Position numbers and translations under genes: made by a program
NCBI RefSeq assembly: GCF_009846525.1
Contig: NZ_CP024621.1
Span: forward strand, 2,604,001-2,668,000
Source: Halomonas meridiana
GTDB taxonomy: Bacteria > Pseudomonadota > Gammaproteobacteria > Pseudomonadales > Halomonadaceae
Length of the DNA: 64,000 bases
Reading direction: 5' to 3'
Shown: positions 34,944 to 43,847 of the stretch, in pieces
Layout: the number at the start of each line of letters is the position of its first letter
Position numbering within the stretch: position 1 is the first letter of the stretch
Notes under the pieces: generated by a model
Told to the model about the DNA's origin: nothing
Seen by the model: the letters and a program-made list of their open reading frames with translations, nothing else
Databases searched by the model: none

Positions 34944-35816
34944 TTAGCGAAAACGGCGCTGGGAGAGCAGGTGGCGAACCAGGGGAGCGAGAATCAGCTC
35001 CATCGCCAAGGACATACGAGCACCGGGCACCACCAGAGTATGCGGGCGAGTCATAAAGGCATCTTTGATCATCGCCAGCAGCCAAGGAAAGTCCACCGTC
35101 GAAGGGTCCCGGAAGCGAATCACCACGAACGACTCAGCATCGGTGGGAATATCCTGTACCTCGAAAGGGTTGGACGTATCGACCGTGGGCACTCGCTGGA
35201 AATTGATGTGGGTGCGAGAAAACTGCGGCTGGATATAGCGCACGTAGTCATCCATACGCCCCAAAATCGTGTCGATCACCGCTTCCTGGGAGTAGCCGCG
35301 CAACTTGGTGTCTCGGTCGATCTTTTGAATCCACTCCAGGTTCATGGTGGGCGCCACGCCTACCAGCAGATCGACGTGACGGGCAATATCGTACTCTTGC
35401 GTCACCAAGCCGCCATGTAGCCCCTCATAGAACAGCAGGTCGGTACCGCAGGGCAACGACTGCCACTCGGTGAAGGTGCCCACCCGGTAGCCCGCTTCGA
35501 TCTTCTGCTTATCTTCTGCATGAATGTAGTGACGAAACGTGCCGGTCCCGTGCTCCCCATACTCGATGAACAGCCCTTCCAGGCGGTCGAGCAGGTTGGC
35601 TTCGACGGCAAAGTGGGAGAGTTCGTCCTTGCGCTCCGGCTCTTCGCGAAAAATACGCTTGAGATCATCACGGGTATAGCGGTGAAAGGCATCGCCATCC
35701 ACCATGGCGGCATGCACGTCTTCACGCAGGAACATACGCTCGAAGCTGCGGCGCACGGTGGTGGTGCCCGCCCCGGAGGAGCCCGTCACCGCGATAATGG
35801 GATACTCTCGTGACAT
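34944..35816 (-). CDS. prkB: Phosphoribulokinase-like protein PrkB
   Basis: 290-residue P-loop kinase of the phosphoribulokinase/uridine kinase family: Walker A GSSGAGTTT at about 12-20, then VDGDAFHRY and LLFYEGLHGG. It matches E. coli PrkB, a protein of unclear function; there is no RuBisCO or Calvin-cycle gene here, so a role in carbon fixation is unlikely. Its ATG overlaps the stop of the thioesterase gene (TAATG). Confidence 0.9.
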   Translation of the reverse strand: MSREYPIIAVTGSSGAGTTTVRRSFERMFLREDVHAAMVDGDAFHRYTRDDLKRIFREEPERKDELSHFAVEANLLDRLEGLFIEYGEHGTGTFRHYIHAEDKQKIEAGYRVGTFTEWQSLPCGTDLLFYEGLHGGLVTQEYDIARHVDLLVGVAPTMNLEWIQKIDRDTKLRGYSQEAVIDTILGRMDDYVRYIQPQFSRTHINFQRVPTVDTSNPFEVQDIPTDAESFVVIRFRDPSTVDFPWLLAMIKDAFMTRPHTLVVPGARMSLAMELILAPLVRHLLSQRRFR

Positions 35817-36256
35817 TATCCCCCCCTGGCATCCGCAAGCGTTTGCTTGAGCGTATCTGGAATCGCCACCGGACGGCCTGCCGCCAGGTCCAGCAGCAGT
35901 TTGGTCACACGTGCAGTCGCCACCACGTCGCCCGTCTCTGCCTTGGTAACCCGCTGATAGACCGTCAAGGCTTTACCCTCTGGTTCGGGCACCGCCGTTT
36001 CGATCACCAGCGCATCAGGAAAGCGCGCCTCCTGCTGATACTGCACGGCGAGGTCTACGACCACGCTGGGATAACCGTGCATATCCCACTCTGGTAGATC
36101 CAGAGACGCAAAGGCCTGCACTCGCGCTTCATGGAGCAACGACACCAGGGCATCGTGCCCCAAGTGGCGGCCATAGTTCATATCCGTCACCCGCACCGTC
36201 AGCGGATGACGGTGAATGACCGCTGCCAAAGGGAAGTCCAGCGAGACACGCTCCAT
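35816..36256 (-). CDS. Hotdog-fold (4HBT) acyl-CoA thioesterase
   Basis: 146-residue hotdog protein with the 4HBT active-site region VRVTDMNYGRHLGHDALVSL (Asp and His-rich helix) followed by VVVDLAVQYQQEARFPDALV. Members hydrolyse acyl-CoA or acyl-ACP thioesters; the YbgC/FadM-like D-x-N-Y/H pattern is visible. The acyl chain preferred is not predictable. It is coupled to prkB through overlapping stop and start codons. Confidence 0.85.
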   Translation of the reverse strand: MERVSLDFPLAAVIHRHPLTVRVTDMNYGRHLGHDALVSLLHEARVQAFASLDLPEWDMHGYPSVVVDLAVQYQQEARFPDALVIETAVPEPEGKALTVYQRVTKAETGDVVATARVTKLLLDLAAGRPVAIPDTLKQTLADARGG

Positions 36257-36303
36257 TGCTCTACTCCTTGTCGGGTGACGATATGACCTCGAAAAGCCGC
36301 TAT

Positions 36304-37590
36304 TTACTGCTCCCGCGCGATGGCACGGAACGCGATATCACGACGAAATTCGACGCCGTCCCAGTGAATCGCGTTAACGCCTTGGTACGCCTGTTGCTGA
36401 GCCGCCGACACGCTATCGCCCAGCGCTGTTACACACAGCACACGCCCACCGGCCGTGGTGATCTCACCGTCTGCATTTTGCGCCGTCCCCGCGTGGAAGA
36501 CCTTGCACTGCGCCCGTTCGGCATCGGCCAAGCCGTGAATCACGTCGCCTTTACGGTAATTGCCAGGGTACCCACCAGCGGCCAGCACCACGCCGACGGC
36601 TGCGCGGGGGTCCCACTCGCACTGTTTGCTGGCCAGCTCGCCTTTGGCGCCTGCCAGGCAGAGCGCCGCCAAATCCGAAGTCAGACGCATCATGATCGGC
36701 TGGGTTTCTGGATCACCGAACCGGCAGTTGTACTCGATCACTTTAGGGTTGCCCTGTGGATCGATCATCAGGCCTGCATACAAGAAACCGGTATACGCAT
36801 TTCCCTCTGCCGCCATACCACGCACGGTGGGCAGAATGACCTGCTCCATGATTCGCGCATCGACCTCTGGCGTGACGACGGGCGCCGGTGAGTAGGCTCC
36901 CATGCCCCCGGTATTGGGGCCGGTATCGCCGTCGTAGGCACGCTTATGATCCTGGCTGGTGGCCATGGGCACGACGTTGTCGCCATCCACCATGACGATG
37001 AAGCTCGCCTCTTCACCTTCGAGAAACTCTTCGATGACGACACGGGCGCCCGCATCACCAAAGGCGTTGGCTTCGAGCATATCGCGGATCGCCGCCTCGG
37101 CTTCGGCCTCGCTCATGGCTACGATGACGCCTTTACCCGCCGCCAAGCCGTCGGCTTTGATGACGATCGGCGCGCCCATGTCGGCTAGATACGCCAACGC
37201 AGGCTCTACAGCCGTGAAGGTTTGATAGGCCGCTGTGGGAATAGCATGGCGGGCCAGAAAGTCTTTGGTGAACGACTTGGACCCTTCGAGCTGAGCCGCG
37301 CGCTGGCTGGGGCCGAAAATCGTCAAACCGGCGGCTTGGAAGCGGTCTACGACGCCTTCGACGAGCGGCGCTTCAGGGCCAACGACGGTCAACGCTACCT
37401 GCTCTTGCTGCGCAAACGCCACCAGAGCCTCCAGGTCGGTTGCGCCAATCGCAACATTGGTCAGCTTGGGCTCTGTCGCGGTGCCTGCATTGCCAGGCGC
37501 GACGAACACCTGCTCGACATCACGGGATTGGGCAAGTTTCCAAGCCAGAGCATGTTCGCGGCCACCGCCACCGATCATCAAAACTTTCAT
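36304..37590 (-). CDS. purD: Phosphoribosylamine-glycine ligase
   Basis: 428-residue ATP-grasp enzyme of purine synthesis; joins glycine to phosphoribosylamine with ATP to make GAR. Motifs: GGGGREHALAWKL at the start, GPEAPLVEG, the ATP-grasp loop IVIKADGLAAGKGV, GPNTGGMGAYSP and NCRFGDPETQP. ATG 37590 has AAGGA about seven bases ahead; the open frame extends five codons further, to 37605. It is not next to purH here, unlike in many gammaproteobacteria. Confidence 0.97.
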   Translation of the reverse strand: MKVLMIGGGGREHALAWKLAQSRDVEQVFVAPGNAGTATEPKLTNVAIGATDLEALVAFAQQEQVALTVVGPEAPLVEGVVDRFQAAGLTIFGPSQRAAQLEGSKSFTKDFLARHAIPTAAYQTFTAVEPALAYLADMGAPIVIKADGLAAGKGVIVAMSEAEAEAAIRDMLEANAFGDAGARVVIEEFLEGEEASFIVMVDGDNVVPMATSQDHKRAYDGDTGPNTGGMGAYSPAPVVTPEVDARIMEQVILPTVRGMAAEGNAYTGFLYAGLMIDPQGNPKVIEYNCRFGDPETQPIMMRLTSDLAALCLAGAKGELASKQCEWDPRAAVGVVLAAGGYPGNYRKGDVIHGLADAERAQCKVFHAGTAQNADGEITTAGGRVLCVTALGDSVSAAQQQAYQGVNAIHWDGVEFRRDIAFRAIAREQ

Positions 37591-37659
37591 GGGTATCCTT
37601 CTCAAACGGGAGAGCGTCGATGGGCGGCATTATGCCACAACGGACCGTAAAACGTGGCC

Positions 37660-38124
37660 TTAGGAACGCTTATCCGACGTATCGTCATCGTCCGATGGAT
37701 TGGGCTGATGGAGCGCGTTTTGCCAAAAGCGCATATTCTCTTCGGCCAACTCACGCATGAATTCCATGGGCGAGTGGCGCATGGCTTGCTGCCACTGAGT
37801 CTGCATGCGCTTTTGCTGCTCCAGCATCAGCTGCGTGCCCTGCTCCAAATAGCGCGCCAACGGCAGTGGTGACGACATGTCATACACACGAATCAGCTGC
37901 GCCAATAGATCGTTCGAAAACACTTCGGCTTCACTATCCGCCTGCTCTTGTTCGATAATGATCGACAGTAGAATGGTGCGCGTCAGGTCCTCGCCGCTTT
38001 TCGCATCTTCGACGCGAAACGGCTCTTCTTCAATGATGAGACGCCGCAGATCCTCGAGCGTGACGTAACGGCTCTGCTGGGTGTCGTACAACCTGCGGTT
38101 GGCATATTTACGAATTACGCGCAC
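37660..38124 (-). CDS. phaR: Polyhydroxyalkanoate synthesis regulator PhaR
   Basis: 154-residue regulator with the PHB accumulation DNA-binding domain: IRKYANRRLYDTQQSRYVTLEDL at the N terminus (split here IRKYANRRLYDT and QSRYVTLEDL) and a following PHB_acc region. PhaR binds PHB granules and the phaP promoter, repressing granule proteins until polymer is present. The C terminus is acidic (SDDDDTSD). Its presence indicates a PHB-producing bacterium. No pha structural genes are in the window. Confidence 0.93.
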   Translation of the reverse strand: MRVIRKYANRRLYDTQQSRYVTLEDLRRLIIEEEPFRVEDAKSGEDLTRTILLSIIIEQEQADSEAEVFSNDLLAQLIRVYDMSSPLPLARYLEQGTQLMLEQQKRMQTQWQQAMRHSPMEFMRELAEENMRFWQNALHQPNPSDDDDTSDKRS

Positions 38125-38259
38125 AGCGCATCTCCTTAAACGCGATAAAGGCTTTTGTCGCCGTTGCTGCTATTGTGCCTGCAACACGCGCCCATGCAAG
38201 CCAGCTTAGCGGATTAGTGGTGGTAAGCACGCCTTTCCTTTGACCAATAGACGACGACT

Positions 38260-38970
38260 ATGAATTTGATACTGCTAGACCCGAGCGAGGTCGACGCTCA
38301 CCACGCTCGGATTACCGATGCGCGCCGCTTGACCCATCTGCATGACGTGCATCGCGCCCAGGAGGGAGACCGACTCACAGTAGGCATTCAGGGCGGTGCC
38401 ATGGGAAAGGCCACGCTGGTAGCGCTCAGCCCTGACCAGGCGCTGTTCGCACTGGAGGAGCTCAAGGAGACGCCACCTCCCGCCCTGCCCGTTCATCTCG
38501 TGCTGGCCCTACCACGCCCGCGCATGTTGGCGCGAACGCTGGAGCACGTCACGGCGCTGGGCGTGAAAGAGATCACGTTATTGCATGCGAAACGGGTGGA
38601 GAAGAGCTACTGGCAATCGCCAGAGCTGCGGCCCGACAAGATTCACCAGCACCTCGTGCTGGGCCTTGAACAAGCGCGGGATACGCAGCTGCCCAACGTG
38701 ACGCTGTGCAAAGGGTTCAAAGCGTTCTTAGAGGAGCAGCTTCCTGAGCTGTTGGCAGAGCGCCGCGGGCTGGTCGCCCACCCCGGCATGGAGAATACCT
38801 GCCCACGCGGTATCAATACGCCAACGCTGCTGCTGGTCGGCCCAGAAGGCGGGTTCATTCCATGGGAAGTCGAACAGCTAATTCAAGCAGGGTGCGAAGG
38901 CATGCACTTGGGTCCACGTATTCTGCGCGTCGAAACAGCCGTGACGGCGCTGCTGTCACGGCTGTTTTGA
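38260..38970 (+). CDS. rsmE: 16S rRNA (uracil-1498-N3)-methyltransferase
   Basis: 236-residue SPOUT methyltransferase. Motifs: an RRLTHLHDVHRAQEGD N-terminal PUA-like region, GVKEITLLHAKRVEKSY, the SAM-knot blocks LLVGPEGGFIPWE and LGPRILRVETA. It methylates U1498 of 16S rRNA. Divergent from phaR, with a 135-base gap. It converges on the retropepsin-like gene, 19 bases away, with no clear terminator between. Confidence 0.95.
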   Translation: MNLILLDPSEVDAHHARITDARRLTHLHDVHRAQEGDRLTVGIQGGAMGKATLVALSPDQALFALEELKETPPPALPVHLVLALPRPRMLARTLEHVTALGVKEITLLHAKRVEKSYWQSPELRPDKIHQHLVLGLEQARDTQLPNVTLCKGFKAFLEEQLPELLAERRGLVAHPGMENTCPRGINTPTLLLVGPEGGFIPWEVEQLIQAGCEGMHLGPRILRVETAVTALLSRLF

Positions 38971-38989
38971 GTCATGCCTAATTAGACGA

Positions 38990-39544
38990 TCAAGACTGCT
39001 CGTCTTCTGGGTCGTGGGGAACGTAGGGGGCGTTTTCTCCACACCCGGGCTCTTGCAGGAAGGTATTACGCACGTCTAACAAGCCTAAATGACTGATGGT
39101 GCGGCGTCCTAGCAGCAGCGGGTAGTTCATCTCTTCACGGTTGCGTAGGCTGAACTGCTCTTCATACACGGTATCGCCCATGCAAACATCCATGAGCACG
39201 ACCGGACGCTCGTCGCGGCCACCAGCGCCTCGAACGGTTTGCTCACGGTAGAGCGGACGCTCGATCTGGTCGCTGAACGTTTCACCACTGTCTTGATCTT
39301 CCAGCTTCAGGCGAAAGCGAACCCACTCTTCCCCCTCTTTTTCGAACATTTCAATGTCGCGGGCATCCAGTGAAGAGGTCAACGCACCGCTATCCAGCTT
39401 GGCTTTGACGGCAATTCCCCACGGCTCGATGTAGGCGTTTTCGACCCAACCAAACACCTTGTCTTCCGCTTGCGCGCTCGTTCCCATCAGTAAAGCACTG
39501 GCCAGCACGCTGGCTCCCCATACTCCTAGACCTGCTTTTCCCAT
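38990..39544 (-). CDS. Exported retropepsin-like 'ATP-dependent zinc protease' family protein
   Basis: 184-residue protein with a signal peptide ending TSAQA near residue 26. The aspartic-protease-like motif AKLDSGALTSSLDA and the block YPLLLGRRTISHLGLLD fit the family first named ATP-dependent zinc protease (RimB/RloA-like, PF05618), now viewed as retropepsin-like. These proteins are proteobacterial and of uncertain role, sometimes linked to envelope or glutamate ligase (RimK) systems. RimK is not here. A short acidic C terminus follows. Confidence 0.85.
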   Translation of the reverse strand: MGKAGLGVWGASVLASALLMGTSAQAEDKVFGWVENAYIEPWGIAVKAKLDSGALTSSLDARDIEMFEKEGEEWVRFRLKLEDQDSGETFSDQIERPLYREQTVRGAGGRDERPVVLMDVCMGDTVYEEQFSLRNREEMNYPLLLGRRTISHLGLLDVRNTFLQEPGCGENAPYVPHDPEDEQS

Positions 39545-39612
39545 AACGACTCATCCTTGGTGAGGCATTGACGATTCGAATCATGCGTAACAACCGTAGC
39601 CGCGCATATTAC

Positions 39613-40896
39613 CTAGCGCAGCCGCTCCAGCAGCGACTGAGTCGCGAAGCCGTCCGGTACGAGCCCTTGGTCACGCTGAAACGCCCTCAGGCCCGCTTGG
39701 GTATTCGGACCCATGATGCCATCTGCCGTACCCACGCCGTAACCGGCCTCGTTCAACCGCTGCTGGAGCGTTCGGACATCGTCTCGCGTCAAAGGTGCCT
39801 CATCTCTTGGCCATGACTGTGCGATACCGTCACGGCCAGCGATGGCATCGGCCAGCGTCGCCACCGCCAGAGCATAGCTCGTGGCGTTGTTGTAGCGCAG
39901 AATCGCACGGAAGTTGGGACCGACGATAAACGCAGGACCGCTCGCTCCGGCGGGAACGATGACCGCAGCGCTATCGAAAGTCGGCAGCTCGCCACGAACG
40001 GCACGCACGCCCTGGGCAGCCCAGTCGGCGCTGCTCTTGCGGTCGGTTTGCGCGTAATCAAAGTCGTCGGGTAGCCTGACCTCGGCGCCCCAGGGTTGGC
40101 CTGCCTGCCAGCCAGCGCGCGCCAGATAGTTCGCCGTCGACGCCATGACATCGGGAATACTGCCCCAGATATCGCGTCGCCCGTCATCATCGCCATCCAC
40201 GGCGTAGGCTTCGAAACTGCTGGGAATGAACTGGGTATGCCCCATCGCCCCGGCCCAGGAGCCTTTCATCTGCTCGGCCGCAATATCCCCTTGATCGATG
40301 ATACGCAGCGCTGCCAGCAGCTCACCCCGGGCGAACTCCCGGCGGCGGCCGTCGTAAGCCAGTGTTGCGAGGGATTCGAGCGTCGAAAAGTCACCAAAAT
40401 TGCTGCCGTAGTTACTCTCGACGCCCCAAATCGCTACGATGATCTCAGCGGGAACGCCATAGCGCTGCTGCATCGCCTGAGCGGTGTCGCGATGTTGTGC
40501 GAGCTTTTCCTGACCGTTGGCGACACGCGTGCTCGATACGGCGCTGTCCAAATATTGCCAAATCGCGCGGACGAACTCAGGCTGGTAACGATCTAACTCA
40601 ATGACCCGTTCGCGGTAGCGCAGCCCATCGAACGCCGATGCGAGGGTCGCCTCGCTAATGCCTTGGGTCGCCGCATAGCGGCGGAACTCGCGGAGCCACT
40701 CATTGAAGTTACCGTAGCGCACCTCTTCGGCCGCGCGGGCATCGACTTCTGTCATGAGCTGGGGGTTAGCCATCACAGCAGGGGCGTAAAAAGTAGTTGC
40801 CGCCGCAGCGGCTAACAGCGGCCATAGCAAATGGCGGCGGGCACGTAATGAACCATTACATGTCAATGACTTGGGGCTTGACGTCATAGTACTCAT
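39613..40896 (-). CDS. MltB/SltB3-type lytic murein transglycosylase
   Basis: 427-residue periplasmic enzyme that cuts the glycan strands of peptidoglycan. A signal peptide of about 45 residues ends near VMANP. The transglycosylase domain has the catalytic Glu in WGVESNYGSNFG, then QMKGSWAGAMGHTQFIPSSF, and a C-terminal peptidoglycan-binding domain (LQQRLNEAGYG...PNTQAGLRAFQRDQGL). ATG 40896 is preferred over the open frame's 41037 because the latter would run into the DUF3429 gene. It may belong to the CRY-DASH operon, 59 bases downstream of DUF3429. Confidence 0.92.
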   Translation of the reverse strand: MSTMTSSPKSLTCNGSLRARRHLLWPLLAAAAATTFYAPAVMANPQLMTEVDARAAEEVRYGNFNEWLREFRRYAATQGISEATLASAFDGLRYRERVIELDRYQPEFVRAIWQYLDSAVSSTRVANGQEKLAQHRDTAQAMQQRYGVPAEIIVAIWGVESNYGSNFGDFSTLESLATLAYDGRRREFARGELLAALRIIDQGDIAAEQMKGSWAGAMGHTQFIPSSFEAYAVDGDDDGRRDIWGSIPDVMASTANYLARAGWQAGQPWGAEVRLPDDFDYAQTDRKSSADWAAQGVRAVRGELPTFDSAAVIVPAGASGPAFIVGPNFRAILRYNNATSYALAVATLADAIAGRDGIAQSWPRDEAPLTRDDVRTLQQRLNEAGYGVGTADGIMGPNTQAGLRAFQRDQGLVPDGFATQSLLERLR

Positions 40897-40955
40897 CTCT
40901 CGGCAATCCTTAGCGTGAGGCTGATGATGGCTCAGAAACAAGCGAGTTACCAGCC

Positions 40956-41402
40956 TCAGAGAGACAAGCGCCACAACACGATAAGATGGAATATGGCGAC
41001 GACCGCCGTTAGCACACAGCGCAAGCTGAGGTACCACTTGGGAAAGCCTTCGCGCCCTTCCCTGCTAATATCGTAGCCCCCCATCAACAGAAACCCTGCC
41101 AACAGTACCCAAAGCCCGGTCACCGTGTTGAACAGCAAAGCAGGCCACGCAATCAGGCTGGGCACCATGGCCAGTACTAGCCGCCGTACGTTGTTGTCAC
41201 GGGGCACTTGAAGCGCACTGCCCCAATGAATGCCCCCTAAAAACGACAAAATCACGGCGCTGTAGTAAGTAAAGCCATAGATGGCACTGACCTGCCAGAC
41301 AGGCGGTGCCCACCAAGCGGCGAGGCCGCCACCGATGAACGGCAGCAGCCCCGCCAAGCCCAATCCCCAGGCGACGCGCCGATCACTCTCCATTAACGCC
41401 AT
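40956..41402 (-). CDS. DUF3429 family membrane protein
   Basis: 148-residue inner membrane protein with about four to five TM helices and the family block YSAVILSFLGGIHWG, the key DUF3429 signature. Function unknown. It follows the cryptochrome stop by two bases, so the genes are co-transcribed; DUF3429 proteins are often found near photolyase-type genes, as I recall. Confidence 0.88.
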   Translation of the reverse strand: MALMESDRRVAWGLGLAGLLPFIGGGLAAWWAPPVWQVSAIYGFTYYSAVILSFLGGIHWGSALQVPRDNNVRRLVLAMVPSLIAWPALLFNTVTGLWVLLAGFLLMGGYDISREGREGFPKWYLSLRCVLTAVVAIFHLIVLWRLSL

Positions 41403-41404
41403 CG

Positions 41405-42826
41405 TTACTCATCCGTCTCTTCGAATTCGGTTGCGGCAATCAACCAGCGCTGCCACTCATCCGGTAGCACGCAGGGCGGTTGAAATTGAGAAGGCGCCAC
41501 TCGCCAGGGCTGGTGGCGCTCCAGACCGAAGGGTAACGATTCCAGCGCGGGTAACCAATAGGCCACGTACAGCCCTTTCGGATCGTAATGCCCTGCTTGC
41601 TTCAACACATTGAAATAGCGATCCTGACGCGGATCACGCCCAACCCCGGCAATGTAGCGCCAATTGCCCCAGTTGCTGGCCACGTCGTAGTCGATCAGGC
41701 AGTGCTCGAACCACCAAGCGCCTAGCCGCCAATCTACCTGCAAATCTTTTACCAAGAAGCTGGCGACGTTCTGGCGGGCACGGTTGGAAATCCAGCCGGT
41801 TCGCTTCAATTCGAGCATGGCCGCATCAATGAACGGCACGCCGGTCTCCGCGTTGCGCCAAGTGTCGAAGGCTTCGCTCGCTGGCGGCAGCGACTCCCGA
41901 CCAAACAGGGAGGCCCCTTCCAACTGTGCGGCGCGGTGAAAGTAGTCGCGCCATAGAAGCTCGAAGACAATCCAGTAGCTCGATTCGCAGCTACCGTGTT
42001 CGGACTCCCATGCTTTGACTTCTCGATGCGCTTGACGAGCAGACAAGCAGCCACGGGCAAGCCAAGGAGAAAAACGCGTCGAAAAGTTGGCACCCAACAG
42101 ACCGTTACGCGTTTTCTTGTAAGACTCCGCCCCGTTCTGACGCCAGATATAGTGCTGTAATCGGTCGTTGGCCGCCGACTCGCCGCCCACGAACACGAAC
42201 CCCTGACGCTGGTCGGGCTGCCAGGCCGCACTGGTTTCACACACGGATTTTAACGGCGGGAAACCGCGCGGCGCGCCTTCGGGCCAACACGGTAAGGTGA
42301 TTGGCGCAGGCTTGGGAGCCGGTATTTCACACTGCTTTTCGACGCTACGCCGAAAGGCAGAGAAGCTGGCTGGCAGGTCTGCTAGATCGAACGGCAGCGC
42401 AGCGGCATCGATCAAGTAACCGCTATCCGCACGATAGAGCTGACAGCCTTTGGGCAGGTTGGCAGCCGCACGGGTGATGTTATCCGACTCTTCACAGCCG
42501 GAGTGTTCGGCTACCCGCACTTGCCGCGCATTGAGCGTGGTCGCCAACTCGACCACGACCTCGGCCGGGTCGCCAATACGCACTAACAGATCGCTGCCAC
42601 GCTGCAACAGCTCGCCACGCAGTTCCATCAGGCTTTGCCATAAAAAGCGCAGCCGCGCTGGACCCAGCCTGGGCGTGGACTCCCCCGGCACGGCAGCCGT
42701 TAACCAACGCTGGTCGAGCACGTACAGACAAAGCAGCTGGTGTGGGAAATGTTCGAAATGTAATAAAGGATTGTCGGCAACGCGCAGATTGTCCTGCAGC
42801 CAGACAATATCAGTCGTGCTGTTCAT
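41405..42826 (-). CDS. Cryptochrome, DASH type
   Basis: 473-residue flavoprotein of the CRY-DASH group, which repairs pyrimidine dimers in single-stranded DNA with light or acts as a blue-light sensor. The N-terminal photolyase alpha/beta domain begins DIVWLQDNLRVADNPLL. The FAD-binding part shows YKKTRNGLLGANFSTRFSPW, ARGCLSARQ, WRDYFHRAA and the DASH-typical ASNWGNWRYIAGVGRDPRQDR-like segment. The start overlaps the end of the DUF2256 gene by 17 bases, and AGGAGG lies inside that gene. Distinct from the FeS photolyase at 50458. Confidence 0.94.
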   Translation of the reverse strand: MNSTTDIVWLQDNLRVADNPLLHFEHFPHQLLCLYVLDQRWLTAAVPGESTPRLGPARLRFLWQSLMELRGELLQRGSDLLVRIGDPAEVVVELATTLNARQVRVAEHSGCEESDNITRAAANLPKGCQLYRADSGYLIDAAALPFDLADLPASFSAFRRSVEKQCEIPAPKPAPITLPCWPEGAPRGFPPLKSVCETSAAWQPDQRQGFVFVGGESAANDRLQHYIWRQNGAESYKKTRNGLLGANFSTRFSPWLARGCLSARQAHREVKAWESEHGSCESSYWIVFELLWRDYFHRAAQLEGASLFGRESLPPASEAFDTWRNAETGVPFIDAAMLELKRTGWISNRARQNVASFLVKDLQVDWRLGAWWFEHCLIDYDVASNWGNWRYIAGVGRDPRQDRYFNVLKQAGHYDPKGLYVAYWLPALESLPFGLERHQPWRVAPSQFQPPCVLPDEWQRWLIAATEFEETDE

Positions 42827-42986
42827 GCTCTTGCCTCCTCGGCGTGCTGTGCTGCTTGGCCTCGCGACGGCAGCGTTCGCTGCAGAAGCGCACCTCGTCC
42901 CAGCAGCGCGCCCATTTTTTCCGCCAAGTAAATGGGCGCTGGCATTGAACGCAGTCTTTTTGCGGTAAGTCTTGTTTACGTCTCAT
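42810..42986 (-). CDS. DUF2256 family small zinc-ribbon-like protein
   Basis: 58 residues, too short for most gene finders' default lengths. The reading is MRRKQDLPQKDCVQC, then RPFTWRKKWARCWDEV and RFCSERCRREAK. Four cysteines in CxxC and CxxxC pairs and the WRKKWAR block identify DUF2256. Genes of this family commonly sit directly before CRY-DASH or photolyase genes, and this one overlaps the next start by 17 bases. It is the first gene of the light-related operon. Its function is unknown. Confidence 0.9.
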   Translation of the reverse strand: MRRKQDLPQKDCVQCQRPFTWRKKWARCWDEVRFCSERCRREAKQHSTPRRQEHEQHD

Positions 42987-43048
42987 CTATTCATCTCGCT
43001 GCGTGCTGGCTGTGCCACGCCACGCCGTAATACATGGACATAATAACT

Positions 43049-43070
43049 TATACAGTACAATTATTGTATA
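43049..43070 (-). promoter_or_regulatory. Inverted repeat upstream of the DUF2256/CRY-DASH operon
   Basis: TATACA (43049-43054) and TGTATA (43065-43070) are separated by ten bases. The site lies 63 bases upstream of the DUF2256 start. Its TTATAC...GTATA core resembles the repeat before the photolyase gene (50416-50445). CarH/LitR light regulators of the MerR family use TnTACA-type half-sites, so an operator of that kind is possible. No such regulator gene is in this window. Confidence 0.5.
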
Positions 43071-43127
43071 TAAATTGACACCTCGACTTTGCCGTAACAC
43101 GCACCTGCGCTCTTTTACGATGGGTAT

Positions 43128-43155
43128 AAAAAAAGCCACCCAACTCGGGTGGCTT
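43128..43155 (-). terminator. Terminator of the mrp operon
   Basis: On the reverse strand AAGCCACCC and GGGTGGCTT (43147-43155 and 43133-43141) form a 9-bp stem with a five-base loop and a T7 tract, 26 bases after the mrpG stop. Confidence 0.9.
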
Positions 43156-43180
43156 CCATCGATAACGTTGACTCCTAACG

Positions 43181-43585
43181 TTAGTCGGGATCGGTATTAC
43201 GTGGGTGACGCTTGGCGTTTTCTTGCGTCTCCATACCGCTTTTCAGCTCGTGGGTGAGCGGATCGTAGTTAGGGCGCAGCTCATCTTTGACCGTGCCGCT
43301 CCAAAGCCGAGAGCCCACGAAGTAGCCAGCTCTGCCAATCACGTGGGCGGCAATGGGCGCAGTGATCAAGATGAATACGATGATCGCGAACGAACGCGCG
43401 ACGACCCCTACCTCGGCAAAATGCATGGCCGAGGCCAGCATGATGAGGATTACCCCGAGGGCCGCCGCCTTGGTGGTGGCGTGCATGCGGGTCAACAAAT
43501 CGGGCAAGCGCAGTAACCCCACGGCAGCCAACAGCATGAAGCTCGAGCCCGTGAGCAGCATGGCGCCCTTGATGACGTCAATCAT
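43181..43585 (-). CDS. mrpG: Na+/H+ antiporter subunit MrpG
   Basis: 134-residue subunit of the multi-subunit Mrp antiporter, with three TM helices and the family blocks LLTGSSFMLLAAVGLLRLPDLLTRMHA and TTKAAALGVILIM, listed here in parts. The C-terminal 45 residues are soluble. ATG 43585 is used; the open frame reaches 43624. It overlaps mrpF by eight bases. Confidence 0.92.
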   Translation of the reverse strand: MIDVIKGAMLLTGSSFMLLAAVGLLRLPDLLTRMHATTKAAALGVILIMLASAMHFAEVGVVARSFAIIVFILITAPIAAHVIGRAGYFVGSRLWSGTVKDELRPNYDPLTHELKSGMETQENAKRHPRNTDPD

Positions 43586-43847
43586 CCCGCGGCCCTCCTC
43601 GTTCCAAAAAGCGTGCAAAGCCAATGGCAGCCAAAAAGCCCATCAGCGCGATGACGATGGCCGCATCCAAAAAGCTGGAGACGCCCGATTGAATAGCATA
43701 CACGCCGACCAGGCCTACGACCGTCGTCGAGAACAGCTCCAGCGCCACGACGCGGTCTGGCAGGCTGGGGCCGCGGACCACGCGCACGAACGTGAGTACC
43801 AGCGCGAGCCCCATAATCACCTGACTGATTAAGATCACGGTTTCCAT
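43578..43847 (-). CDS. mrpF: Na+/H+ antiporter subunit MrpF
   Basis: 89-residue subunit with three TM helices. Blocks RVVRGPSLPDRVVALELFS and SSFLDAAIVIALMGFLA are those of MrpF. ATG overlaps the mrpE stop (TAATG). It is part of the complex in the inner membrane. Confidence 0.93.
   Translation of the reverse strand: METVILISQVIMGLALVLTFVRVVRGPSLPDRVVALELFSTTVVGLVGVYAIQSGVSSFLDAAIVIALMGFLAAIGFARFLERGGPRDD

Noticed and set aside
34944-35816. Calvin cycle phosphoribulokinase
   Set aside because: No other carbon fixation genes; matches PrkB of heterotrophic enterobacteria.
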